Part shown: piece after piece, positions 11,104-23,666 of the stretch
Layout: each line of letters starts with the position of its first letter
Numbering within the stretch: the stretch's first letter is position 1
Source of the DNA: Desulfuromonadales bacterium
GTDB lineage: Bacteria; Desulfobacterota; Desulfuromonadia; Desulfuromonadales; JAHYIW01
Direction: 5' to 3'
Assembly: GCA_029210745.1 (NCBI GenBank)
Contig: JARGFI010000001.1
Location: 81,374-145,373, forward strand
DNA length: 64,000 bases
Made by a program: the position numbers and the translations under genes
Notes under the pieces: model-generated
What the model saw: only the letters and a program-made list of their open reading frames with translations
Databases searched by the model: none
What the model was told of the DNA's origin: nothing

Positions 11104-11580
11104 TTATTCGTAAACAATATCGATAATTTCGTAAACTTTTGTGCCTGAAGGAACCTTGATACGCACCTCGTCATCGACCTGATGGCCGATCAGCGCCCTG
11201 CCGACCGGTGAAGTGACAGAAATTTTCCCCAGTTTGAGGTTCGCTTCATCCTCGCCGACCAGCTGATATGTCACTTCAACTTCGGTATCGACATCGAGCA
11301 TCGTCACCTTGGCACCAAACACGATCTTGTCCGATGAAATTTGAGCAACATCAATCACTTGGGCACGCGCCAGCTTGTCACTCAAGTCGCGAATCCGCCC
11401 TTCAATCATCCCCTGCCGGTCTTTGGCCGCATCGTATTCGGCATTTTCAGAAAGATCACCGTGACCGCGAGCAATTTCAATATCCTTGACCACTTTGGGT
11501 CGTTCAAACCTCATCAGATTCTTCAGTTCTTCTTGCAGCGTAGCATGACCTTCCAGGGTCATCGGCACATTATCAGACAT
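11104..11580 (-). CDS. greA: Transcription elongation factor GreA
   Basis: MTLEGHATLQEELKNLMRFERPKVV...ARGHGDLSENAEYDAAKDRQ. Confidence 0.95.
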   Translation of the reverse strand: MSDNVPMTLEGHATLQEELKNLMRFERPKVVKDIEIARGHGDLSENAEYDAAKDRQGMIEGRIRDLSDKLARAQVIDVAQISSDKIVFGAKVTMLDVDTEVEVTYQLVGEDEANLKLGKISVTSPVGRALIGHQVDDEVRIKVPSGTKVYEIIDIVYE

Positions 11581-11603
11581 AATCCTGCAATCCTTCGTTG
11601 ATA

Positions 11604-11637
11604 AAAAAATCAGCGGGCGGGGAAAACCCGCCCGACA
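11604..11637 (-). terminator. Intrinsic terminator between the second carB and greA
   Basis: Minus strand CGGGCGGGTTTTCCCCGCCCG followed by CTGATTTTTTT. Confidence 0.75.
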
Positions 11638-11704
11638 GTTAGCGTTGAGAGTGATTTGGTTAAAAAAACAGACCTTCGCTCGTACTGAGTCAAGGTCAAC
11701 AATG

Positions 11705-14700
11705 CTAATAATACTCTTGTAGCGGTTTAACGTCAAGACTTTCTCGCTGCAACGCAAGGATTGCATCAACAGCGGCCCGGATACCGGCGACGGTGGTATA
11801 ATATGCAATGTCTGCCATCAGCGTTGTGCGGCGAATGGTGTATGAATCCTGGATCGATTGTTCACCGAAGGTTGTATTGAAAACCAGATCGATATCATTG
11901 TTTTTGAGTGCATCAACGCAATGCGGCCGCCCTTCCATCACCTTGTTAATCAGCTGTGACGCAATGCCATGTTCGAGCAGATAGTTATGTGTGCCACTGG
12001 TGGCGACGATCTCAAAACCGGCAGCAACCAACTTGCGTGCAGGATCGAGTACTCCCGGTTTGTCGGCCTCCTTGACGCTGATAAAAACCTTGCCTGCAAG
12101 TGGCAACTTGACGCCGGCACCGCGCTGAGCCTTGGCAAACGCCTTGGCAAAATCGACATCGATCCCCATCACTTCACCGGTTGACTTCATCTCCGGGCCG
12201 AGCAGCGTGTCCACTCCGGGAAATTTGACGAACGGAAAGACCGATTCCTTGATGGAGACATGTTCAGGGATGATCTCCGTGCAGATGCCAAGTTCGGCAA
12301 GGGTCTTGCCAGCCATCAGCCGTGCCGCAATCTTTGCCAGCGGTCGACCGGTTGCTTTCGAAACAAAGGGTGCTGTCCGGCTCGCTCGCGGATTAACCTC
12401 GATCAGAAAAACGGTATCGTCCTTAACCGCAAACTGAATATTCATCAAACCGATAACACCGATTTCCAGTGCCAGGGCACAGGTCTGCCGCCGAATCTCG
12501 GCAAGGTTCGCGGGTGACAGGGAATAAGGCGGGAGCGAACATGCTGAGTCTCCGGAATGAATCCCCGCCTCTTCAATATGTTCCATCACTCCACCGATCA
12601 CTACCGCCGTGCCATCCGCCAGCGCATCGACATCGACTTCAATCGCAGCGTCAAGAAATTTATCAATTAAAACAGGATGTTCCGGCGAAGCCTTGACAGC
12701 GAACTGCATATAGTGCCGCAACCGTTCACTACTGTAAACGATTTCCATTGCCCGGCCACCGAGCACATAGGAAGGTCGCACCACTACCGGATAGCCGATC
12801 CGCTCCGCTATTGCTTCGGCCTCAAGCGTAGAATGTGCGATACCGTTCTCCGGCTGTTTCAGGTCAAGTGTGTGCAACAGGGCCTGAAAACGTTCACGGT
12901 CCTCGGCGCGGTCGATCGCATCAGGCGGGGTGCCAATGATCGGTACCCCGGCTTTTTCCAGGGCAACGGCCAGTTTCAGCGGGGTTTGTCCACCGAACTG
13001 AACGATCACTCCAACCGGTTTTTCCACCGCGACAATTTCCAGCACATCCTCAAATGTCAACGGCTCGAAATACAAACGATCCGAGGTGTCGTAGTCGGTC
13101 GAGACCGTTTCCGGGTTGCAGTTCACCATGATCGTCTCAAAACCGTCCTCAGCCAGCGCAAATGCACCGTGAACGCAGCAATAATCGAATTCTATCCCCT
13201 GCCCGATCCGGTTCGGGCCGCCGCCGAGAATCATGATTTTGCGTCGGTCGGTCGGCTCTGCCTCGCATTCTGACTCATAGGTCGAATAAAGATAAGGGGT
13301 GTGCGCTGCAAATTCAGCCCCACAGGTGTCAACACGCTTGTAAACCGGACGAACACCGGTGGTGTGACGGAGCTTTCGAACCGTGCCTTCGTCGGTAGCC
13401 CACAACATAGCCAGGCGCATATCGGAAAAACCGTACGCTTTTGCTTCGCGCAGCAGCGTAACCATCTCGGCACTGCCGCTGGAAACATCATCCCGTACCG
13501 CAATCAGCCGCCCTTCCATGTCGATAATCTGCCGCACATTGTCAAGAAACCAGGGGTCGATCCCGGTAAACCGATAGATCTCCTCAATACTCATCCCGAA
13601 GCGCAGGGCGTCACCGATATACCAGAGACGCTCACAGTTGGGGACACTCAATTTTTCACGCAACTGTGCCTGCTGTTCCGGGTCGAGTTTTTCCGCAGCA
13701 TCAGGAAAACGGCTTTCGAACCCGCAGGAACCAATTTCCATCGAACGCAACGCTTTCTGGAAACTTTCCTTAAAGGTGCGTCCGATAGCCATGGCCTCAC
13801 CGACCGACTTCATTTGGGTGGTCAGGGTCGCATTCGCCTGGGGGAACTTCTCGAAAGTAAAACGCGGAATCTTGGTCACAACATAATCAATCGTCGGTTC
13901 AAACGATGCCAAGGTCTCTTGGGTGATGTCGTTCGGGATTTCATCAAGCGTGTAGCCAACAGAGAGTTTTGCGGCAATTTTGGCGATGGGGAATCCGGTC
14001 GCTTTCGACGCCAGTGCTGAAGAGCGCGATACCCGCGGGTTCATCTCGATGACGACCAGACGCCCATCTTTGGGATTGACCCCGAACTGAATGTTCGAAC
14101 CACCGGTCTCAACGCCGATTTCGCGAATGATTTTGAGGGAAGCATCACGCAGAATCTGATATTCCTTGTCGGTCAAGGTCTGGGCCGGAGCGACAGTAAT
14201 CGAATCACCGGTATGGACCCCCATCGCGTCGAAATTTTCGATCGAGCAAATAATAACGACATTGTCAGCCATGTCGCGCATCACTTCGAGTTCGTATTCC
14301 TTCCAGCCGATAATCGATTCCTCGATCAGTACCTCATTGGTTGGCGAGGCCTCAATCCCGGCCATGGCAATTTGCTCGTATTCTTCACGATTGTAGGCAA
14401 TGCCGCCACCGGTGCCACCCAAAGTAAAGGACGGACGAATGATGACAGGAAAACCGACATGGTCGATGATGTCAATCGCTTCCTGACGATTATGTGCCAG
14501 CCCGCTGCGCGGTACGGCTACCCCGATACGGGCCATCGCCGCCTTGAACAGCGTGCGATCCTCGGCCATCTCGATCGCCGGCAGCTTGGCTCCGATCAAC
14601 TCGACATTATACCGGGCGAGAACCCCGTTCTTGGCAACCGCCACGGCGGTGTTCAGACCGGTTTGACCGCCCAGCGTCGGCAGGATCGCGTCGGGGCGTT

Positions 14701-14941
14701 CTTTGGCGATGATCTTCTCCAGCGACTCCGGAGTCACCGGCTCGATATAGGTGCGGTCGGCAAAGTCGGGATCGGTCATGATCGTGGCCGGATTCGAGTT
14801 AAGGAGAATGACCTCGTAGCCTTCTTCTTTCAACGCTTTGCAGGCCTGAGTCCCCGAATAGTCGAATTCACAGGCCTGTCCAATGATGATTGGCCCGGCA
14901 CCGATGATGAGAATTTTTTTGATGTCAGTACGTTTGGGCAT
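11705..14941 (-). CDS. carB: Carbamoyl-phosphate synthase large subunit (distal copy)
   Basis: Full-length CarB motifs; 1078 aa. Confidence 0.95.
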   Translation of the reverse strand: MPKRTDIKKILIIGAGPIIIGQACEFDYSGTQACKALKEEGYEVILLNSNPATIMTDPDFADRTYIEPVTPESLEKIIAKERPDAILPTLGGQTGLNTAVAVAKNGVLARYNVELIGAKLPAIEMAEDRTLFKAAMARIGVAVPRSGLAHNRQEAIDIIDHVGFPVIIRPSFTLGGTGGGIAYNREEYEQIAMAGIEASPTNEVLIEESIIGWKEYELEVMRDMADNVVIICSIENFDAMGVHTGDSITVAPAQTLTDKEYQILRDASLKIIREIGVETGGSNIQFGVNPKDGRLVVIEMNPRVSRSSALASKATGFPIAKIAAKLSVGYTLDEIPNDITQETLASFEPTIDYVVTKIPRFTFEKFPQANATLTTQMKSVGEAMAIGRTFKESFQKALRSMEIGSCGFESRFPDAAEKLDPEQQAQLREKLSVPNCERLWYIGDALRFGMSIEEIYRFTGIDPWFLDNVRQIIDMEGRLIAVRDDVSSGSAEMVTLLREAKAYGFSDMRLAMLWATDEGTVRKLRHTTGVRPVYKRVDTCGAEFAAHTPYLYSTYESECEAEPTDRRKIMILGGGPNRIGQGIEFDYCCVHGAFALAEDGFETIMVNCNPETVSTDYDTSDRLYFEPLTFEDVLEIVAVEKPVGVIVQFGGQTPLKLAVALEKAGVPIIGTPPDAIDRAEDRERFQALLHTLDLKQPENGIAHSTLEAEAIAERIGYPVVVRPSYVLGGRAMEIVYSSERLRHYMQFAVKASPEHPVLIDKFLDAAIEVDVDALADGTAVVIGGVMEHIEEAGIHSGDSACSLPPYSLSPANLAEIRRQTCALALEIGVIGLMNIQFAVKDDTVFLIEVNPRASRTAPFVSKATGRPLAKIAARLMAGKTLAELGICTEIIPEHVSIKESVFPFVKFPGVDTLLGPEMKSTGEVMGIDVDFAKAFAKAQRGAGVKLPLAGKVFISVKEADKPGVLDPARKLVAAGFEIVATSGTHNYLLEHGIASQLINKVMEGRPHCVDALKNNDIDLVFNTTFGEQSIQDSYTIRRTTLMADIAYYTTVAGIRAAVDAILALQRESLDVKPLQEYY

Positions 14942-14983
14942 GATCTTTCCTTAATAAATTCAATTTATTCGCAAACAGGCAGC

Positions 14984-17900
14984 TCAACCCAGATCGCTGT
15001 GATATTCCTGCAACGAACGGATGTTGCCCTTGCCGCGTAATCTGGCAGCGATCCCCAACGCAGCGGCATGCGCCGCGGCGGCAGTAGTGATATAGGGGAT
15101 CTTGTAACGGATCGCCGTTTTGCGGATATAGGAATCGTCATGCAAGCTCTGTTTGCCGATAGGGGTATTGATGACCAACTGAATCTCACCATTTTTCAGA
15201 GCATCACCGATATTCGGTCGCCCCTCATGCATTTTCAGGATAGGTTCTGCCACCAACCCCTGCGCACGCAGGAAATCGCAGGTTCCCGACGTAGCTCGCA
15301 AGGTGAAACCAAGCGAATGAAACAGTCGCGAGACTTCAAGGATGGCCATTTTATCGGCTTCAGCAATAGTCAACAGAACACACCCCTTGAGCGGCAGCAA
15401 GGTTCCTGTTGCTTCCTGAGCCTTGAAGAATGCCAGGCCGTAGCTGTCGGCCAGTCCCAGAACCTCACCGGTCGAACGCATCTCGGGACCGAGTACCGGA
15501 TCGACCTCGGGGAACATATTGAAAGGGAAAACCGCCTCTTTGACGCCAAAATAAGGGACGAGCTGTTGCTTCAGATTCAGCTTTCGCAACGGCTGCCCCA
15601 ACATGACCTGCACCGCCAGTCGCGGCATCGGAATGGCGCACACCTTGGAAACCAGCGGCACGGTACGGCTGGCGCGGGGGTTGGCTTCGAGAATATAAAC
15701 CTGATCGCGGTGAATCGCGTACTGAATGTTCATCAGCCCGACGACTCCCATCTCAATCGCGATACGCTGGGTATATGCGGTCATGGTGGCAATATGCTCG
15801 GGGGAGATATTGACCGACGGAATCACGCAAGCGGAATCACCGGAGTGCACCCCGGCCATTTCGATATGTTCCATCACTGCCGGGACAAAAGCATCGACGC
15901 CGTCACAGATGGCATCAGCTTCGGCTTCGAGTGCATTATCGAGAAAACGGTCGATCAAAATTGGCCGCTCGGGCGCGATATCTACTGCTTTTTGCAGGTA
16001 TTCGCGCAACATATTTTCGTCATGGACGATTTCCATTGCCCGGCCTCCAAGCACATATGAAGGACGGACGATCAACGGGAAACCGATACGGCTGGCAATT
16101 TCGAGTGCCTGATCCAGGGTGCTGGCCATTCCCGACTCGGGCTGTGGAATCTTGAGTCTGTTCATTATCGCATTGAACTGTTCCCGGTCTTCTGCCATGT
16201 CGATCGTCTGCGGACTGGTACCGATAATTTTGACCCCGGCGGCCTGCAATTCAGCGGCAATATTCAACGGGGTCTGGCCACCAAATTGCACAACCACCCC
16301 TTCGGGTTGCTCTTTATGATAGATCGACAGCACATCTTCGACAGTCAGTGGTTCAAAGTAAAGCTTGTCCGAGGTGTCATAATCGGTGGAGACAGTTTCG
16401 GGATTACAGTTGACCATGATCGTTTCATATCCGGCATCACGCAGGGCGAAGGCGGTGTGAACGCAGCAATAATCAAATTCAATCCCCTGCCCGATCCGGT
16501 TCGGACCACCGCCCAATACCATGATTTTTTTCCGGGTGCTGACCGGCACGGTGTCGGGTGCGTTGTATGACGAGAAATAGTAGGCCGCATTTTCGACCCC
16601 GCTGACCGGCACCGCTTCCCATGCCTCGCAGATTCCAAGAGCCAGTCGCCGCTCGCGCACCGCCGTTTCAGGCAGACCGAGGATCTGTGCCAGATAACGG
16701 TCTGCAAATCCATCCTCCTTGGCCTGACGCAACAGCGCGTCGGGAGGGAGTTGTCCGCTATAGGTCAGGAGTTGTTCTTCGCGTTCGACCAGTTCGAGCA
16801 TCTGCTGCAAAAACCAGACTTTAATACCGGTACGCTGGGACAAAAAGCCGATGTCCGCCCCTTTGCGCAACGCCTCATAAAGAATGAACTGGCGCTCACT
16901 GCTCGGTTCGACCAGCAGTTCCAGTAGCTCATCAAGAGATTTGCGGTTGAAATCTTTAGCAAAACCAAGCCCGTAACGCCCGTTTTCAAGCGAGCGAATC
17001 GCTTTTTGCAGGGCTTCTTTATAGTTCTTGCCAATGCTCATGACTTCACCGACCGCACGCATCTGAGTGCCGAGCTGATCCTTGACCCCTTTGAATTTTT
17101 CAAAGGCCCAGCGCGCGAACTTGACGACCACATAGTCACCGGAGGGGGTGTACTTATCGAGCGTACCATCCCGCCAGTAGGGGATTTCATCAAGGGTCAG
17201 CCCCGCTGCCAGCATGGCGGAGACCAGTGCAATCGGAAAGCCGGTCGCTTTCGATGCCAGCGCCGACGAGCGTGAGGTGCGCGGGTTGATCTCGATCACC
17301 ACAACGCGACCACTTTGGGGGTCATGCGCAAACTGGACATTGGTACCGCCGATCACCTCAATGGCATCGACGATGCGGTAGGCATAATTCTGCAAGCGCG
17401 CCTGTAATTCTGCGCTGATGGTGAGCATCGGTGCAGTGCAGAAAGAATCACCGGTGTGAACCCCCATGGCATCGACATTTTCGATAAAACAGACGGTAAT
17501 CTTCTGACTTTTGGCATCGCGCACCACCTCCAGCTCCAGCTCTTCCCAGCCGCGCACCGATTCTTCGATCAAAATCTGGCTGACCGGGCTCAACGCAAGA
17601 CCGCGAGATGCAATATCTTCAAACTCTTCAAGATTATAGGCAAAACCGCCACCAGTGCCGCCCATCGTATAGGCCGGACGAATGACCACCGGCAGACCGG
17701 TCCGCTCAACGATTTCACGCGCCTGATCAAGATTGGTGGCAATATCACTGCGAGCAGTCTCGATCTTGAGTTGCTCCATCGTCTGTTTAAAGGTTTCCCG
17801 ATCTTCACCGCGCTTGATGGCAGCAAGGTTCACCCCGATCACCTTCACCTGGAACTGGTCGAGCACCCCGGCTTCGTCCAGCGCTATCGACAAATTGAGC

Positions 17901-18184
17901 GCGGTCTGCCCCCCCAGATTAGGCAACAGGGCGTCGGGGCGCTCTTTGGCGATAATTTCGGTCAGGCTTGAAACATTGAGCGGCTCAATATAGGTCGCAT
18001 CGGCCAACCCCGGGTCGGTCATAATCGTCGCCGGGTTCGAGTTGACCAAAACAATCTGATAACCAAGTTTACGCAGCGCCTTGCAAGCCTGGGTGCCAGA
18101 GTAATCGAATTCACAAGCTTGACCGATGATGATCGGGCCGGAACCGATGATGAGAATTTTTTTAATGTCGGTGCGTTTGGGCAT
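14984..18184 (-). CDS. carB: Carbamoyl-phosphate synthase large subunit (proximal copy, carA-adjacent)
   Basis: Full-length CarB motifs; diverged from the distal copy; start set at MPKRTDIKK. Confidence 0.95.
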   Translation of the reverse strand: MPKRTDIKKILIIGSGPIIIGQACEFDYSGTQACKALRKLGYQIVLVNSNPATIMTDPGLADATYIEPLNVSSLTEIIAKERPDALLPNLGGQTALNLSIALDEAGVLDQFQVKVIGVNLAAIKRGEDRETFKQTMEQLKIETARSDIATNLDQAREIVERTGLPVVIRPAYTMGGTGGGFAYNLEEFEDIASRGLALSPVSQILIEESVRGWEELELEVVRDAKSQKITVCFIENVDAMGVHTGDSFCTAPMLTISAELQARLQNYAYRIVDAIEVIGGTNVQFAHDPQSGRVVVIEINPRTSRSSALASKATGFPIALVSAMLAAGLTLDEIPYWRDGTLDKYTPSGDYVVVKFARWAFEKFKGVKDQLGTQMRAVGEVMSIGKNYKEALQKAIRSLENGRYGLGFAKDFNRKSLDELLELLVEPSSERQFILYEALRKGADIGFLSQRTGIKVWFLQQMLELVEREEQLLTYSGQLPPDALLRQAKEDGFADRYLAQILGLPETAVRERRLALGICEAWEAVPVSGVENAAYYFSSYNAPDTVPVSTRKKIMVLGGGPNRIGQGIEFDYCCVHTAFALRDAGYETIMVNCNPETVSTDYDTSDKLYFEPLTVEDVLSIYHKEQPEGVVVQFGGQTPLNIAAELQAAGVKIIGTSPQTIDMAEDREQFNAIMNRLKIPQPESGMASTLDQALEIASRIGFPLIVRPSYVLGGRAMEIVHDENMLREYLQKAVDIAPERPILIDRFLDNALEAEADAICDGVDAFVPAVMEHIEMAGVHSGDSACVIPSVNISPEHIATMTAYTQRIAIEMGVVGLMNIQYAIHRDQVYILEANPRASRTVPLVSKVCAIPMPRLAVQVMLGQPLRKLNLKQQLVPYFGVKEAVFPFNMFPEVDPVLGPEMRSTGEVLGLADSYGLAFFKAQEATGTLLPLKGCVLLTIAEADKMAILEVSRLFHSLGFTLRATSGTCDFLRAQGLVAEPILKMHEGRPNIGDALKNGEIQLVINTPIGKQSLHDDSYIRKTAIRYKIPYITTAAAAHAAALGIAARLRGKGNIRSLQEYHSDLG

Positions 18185-18207
18185 ACGGTTTCCTTCTCTG
18201 ATTAAGG

Positions 18208-19338
18208 TCAACGCAATGAACGTTGATGTTGTTTTATCAAATCGGTAAAACGGGCAAAAAGATGATGTGCATCATGCGGCCCTGGGGACGCTTCAGGGTG
18301 GTACTGTACCGAAAAAGCAGGATACTTTTTATGTGCGATCCCCTCAACCGTCTGGTCGTTCAGATTGATATGACTGATCTCAATGTCACTCCCCAGCGTT
18401 GCCGGATCGACGGCAAAACCATGATTCTGCGCGGTAATTTCAACCCGCCCGGTCGCTTTATCGAGAACCGGCTGATTGCCGCCGCGATGGCCGAACTTGA
18501 GTTTATAGGTACTTCCCCCAAGCGCGATAGACAACAGTTGATGTCCGAGGCAGATACCGAAGATCGGCACCTTGCCCAACAGCTGGCGAATCGTCTCCTG
18601 AGCGTAACGGATCGGTGCCGGATCCCCTGGGCCATTGCTCAGAAAGACCCCATCCGGTTGCATTGCCAGCACCTCTGCTGCGGGCATGGTCGCCGGCACA
18701 ACGGTGACCGCGCAGCCGCTGGAGGCCAGATTGCGCAAAATGTTGCGCTTGATGCCAAAATCGTAGGCAACGACCTTGAACCGCGACGTGACTGGTGCCG
18801 GAGCATACCCTTCACCGAGCGTCCAGACCCCTTCCGTCCAGACATAGGGTTGCGCACACGTCACCGTTCTGACCAGATCCAGACCGACAATCGATGGTGC
18901 CTGACGGGCCTTGGCGACCAGACTGTCCGCATCAAGATCAAGGGTTGAGATAACTCCGATCTGGGCACCCTTGTCGCGGATGTGCCGAACCAGCGTGCGG
19001 GTATCGATCCCCTCAATGCCAACAACATTGTTCTCTTTAAGATAGGCATCGAGGGTCATTTCGGAGCGCCAGTTGCTGGGAAAGTTGCAGTTCTCCTTGA
19101 TCACGAACCCGGACAGATGAGGCCGGGCAGATTCAACATCTTCCAGATTGATCCCACAATTGCCAATCTGCGGACAGGTCATCGTGACGATCTCGCCCGT
19201 ATACGACGGATCAGTCAGAATCTCCTGATAGCCGGTCATGCTGGTATTAAAGACGACCTCACCGGTAACCTCACCCGTTGCGCCAAAGGCTTTGCCGAAA
19301 AACACTTTGCCATCGGCAAGCGCCAGTGCTGCTCTCAT
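18208..19338 (-). CDS. carA: Carbamoyl-phosphate synthase small subunit
   Basis: [30 protein letters not shown] glutaminase motif. Confidence 0.96.
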   Translation of the reverse strand: MRAALALADGKVFFGKAFGATGEVTGEVVFNTSMTGYQEILTDPSYTGEIVTMTCPQIGNCGINLEDVESARPHLSGFVIKENCNFPSNWRSEMTLDAYLKENNVVGIEGIDTRTLVRHIRDKGAQIGVISTLDLDADSLVAKARQAPSIVGLDLVRTVTCAQPYVWTEGVWTLGEGYAPAPVTSRFKVVAYDFGIKRNILRNLASSGCAVTVVPATMPAAEVLAMQPDGVFLSNGPGDPAPIRYAQETIRQLLGKVPIFGICLGHQLLSIALGGSTYKLKFGHRGGNQPVLDKATGRVEITAQNHGFAVDPATLGSDIEISHINLNDQTVEGIAHKKYPAFSVQYHPEASPGPHDAHHLFARFTDLIKQHQRSLR

Positions 19339-19389
19339 TAATTAATCTCCTGATGTTATACATAAGATAATAGGGTTTAACTCTACGTA

Positions 19390-20664
19390 TTATCGACTAA
19401 AAACTATTTTACCACCGACAATGGTACAGGTCGCCGCACCCTTCATTTTACGTCCGGTGAACGGCGTGTTCCTGCTTTTTGATTTCAGCTCTTCGCGCAC
19501 CACGGTCCACTTTAGTGATGGGTCGATAACGGTTACATCCGCCGGAGCAGCTATCTCCAGCGTCCCGCGGGGAATGTTGAGTGCGTGAGCCGGACCGCAA
19601 CTGAGCAACGCAACCGCACGCGGCAAATCGATTGTCCCTGCGGCGACCAGCTCCAGCGTCAGCGGCAGTGCCGTTTCCAGCCCGACGATGCCGTTCATGG
19701 CGATACGGAACTCGACATTTTTCTCGTCGATATGGTGCGGAGCGTGATCGGTCGCGATGGCATCGATGGTGCCATCTGCCAGTCCGGCGCAAATTGCCGC
19801 AACATCTGCGGCGCTGCGCAGGGGCGGATTCATTTTGGCGTCGGTGTTGTAACCACGCACCGCCTCATCGGTCAGAGTAAAATGGTGCGGAGTCGCTTCA
19901 CAGGTCACGTTGACCCCACGCGCTTTGGCCTGCCGGACAATGTCGACTCCACCTTTGGTCGATATGTGCGCCACATGCAGACGTCCACCGGTGAATTCAG
20001 CGAGCATCACGTCGCGTGCCGTCATGGTATCTTCAGCAACCCAGGGAATCCCTTTCAAACCTAGTTCGGTGGCCACAAAACCGTCGTTCATGACCCCCTC
20101 CCCGACCAGCGACAGATCTTCGGTATGGGAAACAACCGTTATGCCGAAAGGACGGGAATATTCCAGGGCGCGACGCATGACCTCGCCGTCACTGACCGGT
20201 CGACCATCATCAGAGACCGCCAGACATCCCGCTTCCTTGAGTTCCCCCATCTCGCTGAGGGTTTCCCCGGCCATTCCTTTGGTGATGGCACCGATCGGAA
20301 AAACGTTGCAATAGCCGTCGTTTTTCGCCTTGTTGATGATGTATTGGGTCACCGCTTTATTATCATTCACCGGCTTGGTATTCGGCATACACGCCACCGA
20401 GGTAAAACCGCCGGCGACCGCCGCTAATGTGCCGGTGACAATATCCTCTTTGTATTCCAGTCCCGGATCGCGCAAATGGACGTGAATATCGATCAGCCCC
20501 GGAGTCACCAGCTGACCGGTGGCGTCAATCACCTGATCAGCCGCTTTGGTGTCAATCGTTGTTTCAATGGCCGCGATTTTGCCGTCCTCGATCAGCAGAT
20601 CCGCAACCTGGTCAAAATTTCGAGAAGGATCGATAACTCTGCCGCCTTTTATCAGGATTTTCAT
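19390..20664 (-). CDS. pyrC: Dihydroorotase
   Basis: [24 protein letters not shown] motifs; start set at [13 protein letters not shown]. Confidence 0.95.
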   Translation of the reverse strand: MKILIKGGRVIDPSRNFDQVADLLIEDGKIAAIETTIDTKAADQVIDATGQLVTPGLIDIHVHLRDPGLEYKEDIVTGTLAAVAGGFTSVACMPNTKPVNDNKAVTQYIINKAKNDGYCNVFPIGAITKGMAGETLSEMGELKEAGCLAVSDDGRPVSDGEVMRRALEYSRPFGITVVSHTEDLSLVGEGVMNDGFVATELGLKGIPWVAEDTMTARDVMLAEFTGGRLHVAHISTKGGVDIVRQAKARGVNVTCEATPHHFTLTDEAVRGYNTDAKMNPPLRSAADVAAICAGLADGTIDAIATDHAPHHIDEKNVEFRIAMNGIVGLETALPLTLELVAAGTIDLPRAVALLSCGPAHALNIPRGTLEIAAPADVTVIDPSLKWTVVREELKSKSRNTPFTGRKMKGAATCTIVGGKIVFSR

Positions 20665-20710
20665 AGTAGTCCTCACACTGTATGTTTTGAAATTTGAAAA
20701 TAATGTTGAT

Positions 20711-21643
20711 TTATTCGACGGCCTGCTCGCCACCGCTGACCAGATAAAGTAAAGCCATACGCACAGCAACCCCGTTTTCTACCTGCCCGAGGATTACGTT
20801 CTGCGGCCCGTCGGCGACTGCGGAAGAAATTTCCACACCGCGATTCATCGGTCCGGGGTGCATGACAATCGCATCCGCTTTGGCGAGCTTGAGCACGTCA
20901 TCGTTCAAACCGAAAAAGCGGGCATATTCACGCAAGGTTGGTAGCAGCGTCATCCCCTGCCGTTCCAGCTGAATCCGCAGCATCATCACCACATCGGCAT
21001 CCTTGACCGCTGCACGGATGTCATAATGGACAGTGGCTCCAAGGCGTTCAATCCCGCTCGGCATCATCGTTCCGGGACCGGCAAGGTGAACATCAGCACC
21101 CATTTTATTAAGGGCGTAAAGGTTTGAACGCACCACGCGACTGTGAGCGATATCGCCAACGATCGCGACTTTCAAACCATCAATTTTACCCTTGTGCTGA
21201 CGCATCGTCAGTATATCAAGCAAGGCCTGACTGGGGTGTTCATGGGCACCGTCGCCGGCATTGATTACAGAGCAATTCAGCCGCTCGGCAAGATAGTGCG
21301 GCGCACCGGAATGACCGTGACGAATCACGATAATGTCCGGATGCATCACCTCGATATTGCGGGCGGTATCTTCGAGGGTTTCCCCTTTGGTGACCGAAGA
21401 TGCCGAACCAGAGATATTGACGGTGTCGGCAGAGAGCCGTTTTCCGGCAATTTCAAAGGACAAACGTGTTCGTGTGCTGTTTTCAAAAAAGGCGTTGATA
21501 ATCGTTTTACCGCGCAAGGTCGGTACTTTTTTGATTGATCGCGTATTGATCTCACGAAAACTTTCAGCGGTATCCAGAATCAACTGGATATCCTCGCGGC
21601 TCAAATATTCGGTACCGAGAATGTGCTTGTGGTTGAATGCCAT
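20711..21643 (-). CDS. pyrB: Aspartate carbamoyltransferase catalytic subunit
   Basis: [27 protein letters not shown]. Confidence 0.96.
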   Translation of the reverse strand: MAFNHKHILGTEYLSREDIQLILDTAESFREINTRSIKKVPTLRGKTIINAFFENSTRTRLSFEIAGKRLSADTVNISGSASSVTKGETLEDTARNIEVMHPDIIVIRHGHSGAPHYLAERLNCSVINAGDGAHEHPSQALLDILTMRQHKGKIDGLKVAIVGDIAHSRVVRSNLYALNKMGADVHLAGPGTMMPSGIERLGATVHYDIRAAVKDADVVMMLRIQLERQGMTLLPTLREYARFFGLNDDVLKLAKADAIVMHPGPMNRGVEISSAVADGPQNVILGQVENGVAVRMALLYLVSGGEQAVE

Positions 21644-21659
21644 GAGTATTGACCTCCCG

Positions 21660-22196
21660 TCAGGATTTGATCAGCCGCACTTCAAGCGGATTACGTTCCC
21701 CATCAAAAACCACATCAATCTTTTCATTGATCGCTGTCGGCAGGTTCCGCCCGACAAAATCGGGGCGAATCGGTAATTCCCGATGGCCCCGATCGATCAG
21801 CACAGAAAGCTGAATCGCGCGCGGTCGGCCAAGATCCATCAAGGCATCCATCGCTGCACGAATGGTACGCCCGGTAAAGAGCACATCATCAACAAGGACG
21901 ATCTTCATATCGTCAAGAGAAAAAGGAATTTCTGTCTTGCCGATCGGCTTGCTACCACGCGAATCGAGATCGTCACGATACATGGTAATGTCGATCGTTC
22001 CGAGCGGCACCTCGATATTTTCGATCGCGGCAATCTGGCGAGCCAGCAGTTTGGCAAGATCGTCACCACCACTGCGAATGCCCACCAAAGCAACATTCTC
22101 CACCCCCTTGTTGCGTTCGATAATCTCGTGCGCAATCCGGGTCAAGGCGCGGCGTACACCGGCTTTGTCCAAAATCAAGGTTCCCTGTTCAGCCAT
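21660..22196 (-). CDS. pyrR: Bifunctional pyr operon regulator / uracil phosphoribosyltransferase
   Basis: [38 protein letters not shown] loop. Confidence 0.95.
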   Translation of the reverse strand: MAEQGTLILDKAGVRRALTRIAHEIIERNKGVENVALVGIRSGGDDLAKLLARQIAAIENIEVPLGTIDITMYRDDLDSRGSKPIGKTEIPFSLDDMKIVLVDDVLFTGRTIRAAMDALMDLGRPRAIQLSVLIDRGHRELPIRPDFVGRNLPTAINEKIDVVFDGERNPLEVRLIKS

Positions 22197-22227
22197 CGCA
22201 AATCACCTCCGAAATGGTTTCCAAGAC

Positions 22228-22263
22228 AAAAAAATACCTCTCCACACCATGGTGAAAAGGTAT
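22228..22263 (-). terminator. Attenuator terminator in the pyrR leader
   Basis: Minus strand ATACCTTTTCAC-CATGGT-GTGGAGAGGTAT (12-bp stem incl. two G-T pairs) followed by a T run. Confidence 0.85.
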
Positions 22264-22312
22264 CCGACTTCTCTTTTAATTGTTCTACGTCTGGCACGTT
22301 CACGGCTGGCCA

Positions 22313-22337
22313 CCTTTGTCAATCTCTCGGGACTGAC
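22313..22337 (-). promoter_or_regulatory. PyrR-binding RNA loop (anti-antiterminator)
   Basis: Minus strand CAGTCCCGAGAGATTGACAAAGG; 13/14 match to remembered PyrR loop consensus ARUCCNGNGAGGYU; GTCA/TGAC and CCTTT/AAAGG flanking stems. Confidence 0.8.
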
Positions 22338-22539
22338 TTAAAAGGGACAAAAGATAAAAGCTGAAGGTATTGCAAATTTTGGTGACTATATCAGCACCAT
22401 ACCGGCAAGTCAACGGCAAACAGAAGTCATATTACAATCAGTTCTCAACCGCGCCAGGACCAGGGGGGACCACATGAGGAAGCTGGGCTAAAATGTCTTG
22501 ACCAGCGGTCGTCAATTCGCTATCATCCGCTGATTTTAA

Positions 22540-23595
<1,056 letters not shown>

Positions 23596-23666
23596 ATTCT
23601 GTTAAACATTTGAGGGGCAGGGTAGCGTACCCTGCCCTTTTTATTTTTTGTGGAGAAATGTGTACC

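Noticed and set aside
12677-14020. Long plus-strand ORFs opposite carB (also 938-1206 opposite the symporter, 14213-15040, 15068-16060, 54938-56209)
   Set aside because: They are antisense shadows of strongly supported genes, with compositions lacking recognisable motifs.
11705-18184. Tandem carB genes as an assembly artefact or very recent duplication
   Set aside because: The two proteins differ at many positions along their length, including ATP-grasp and allosteric regions, so this is not a collapsed or duplicated contig.
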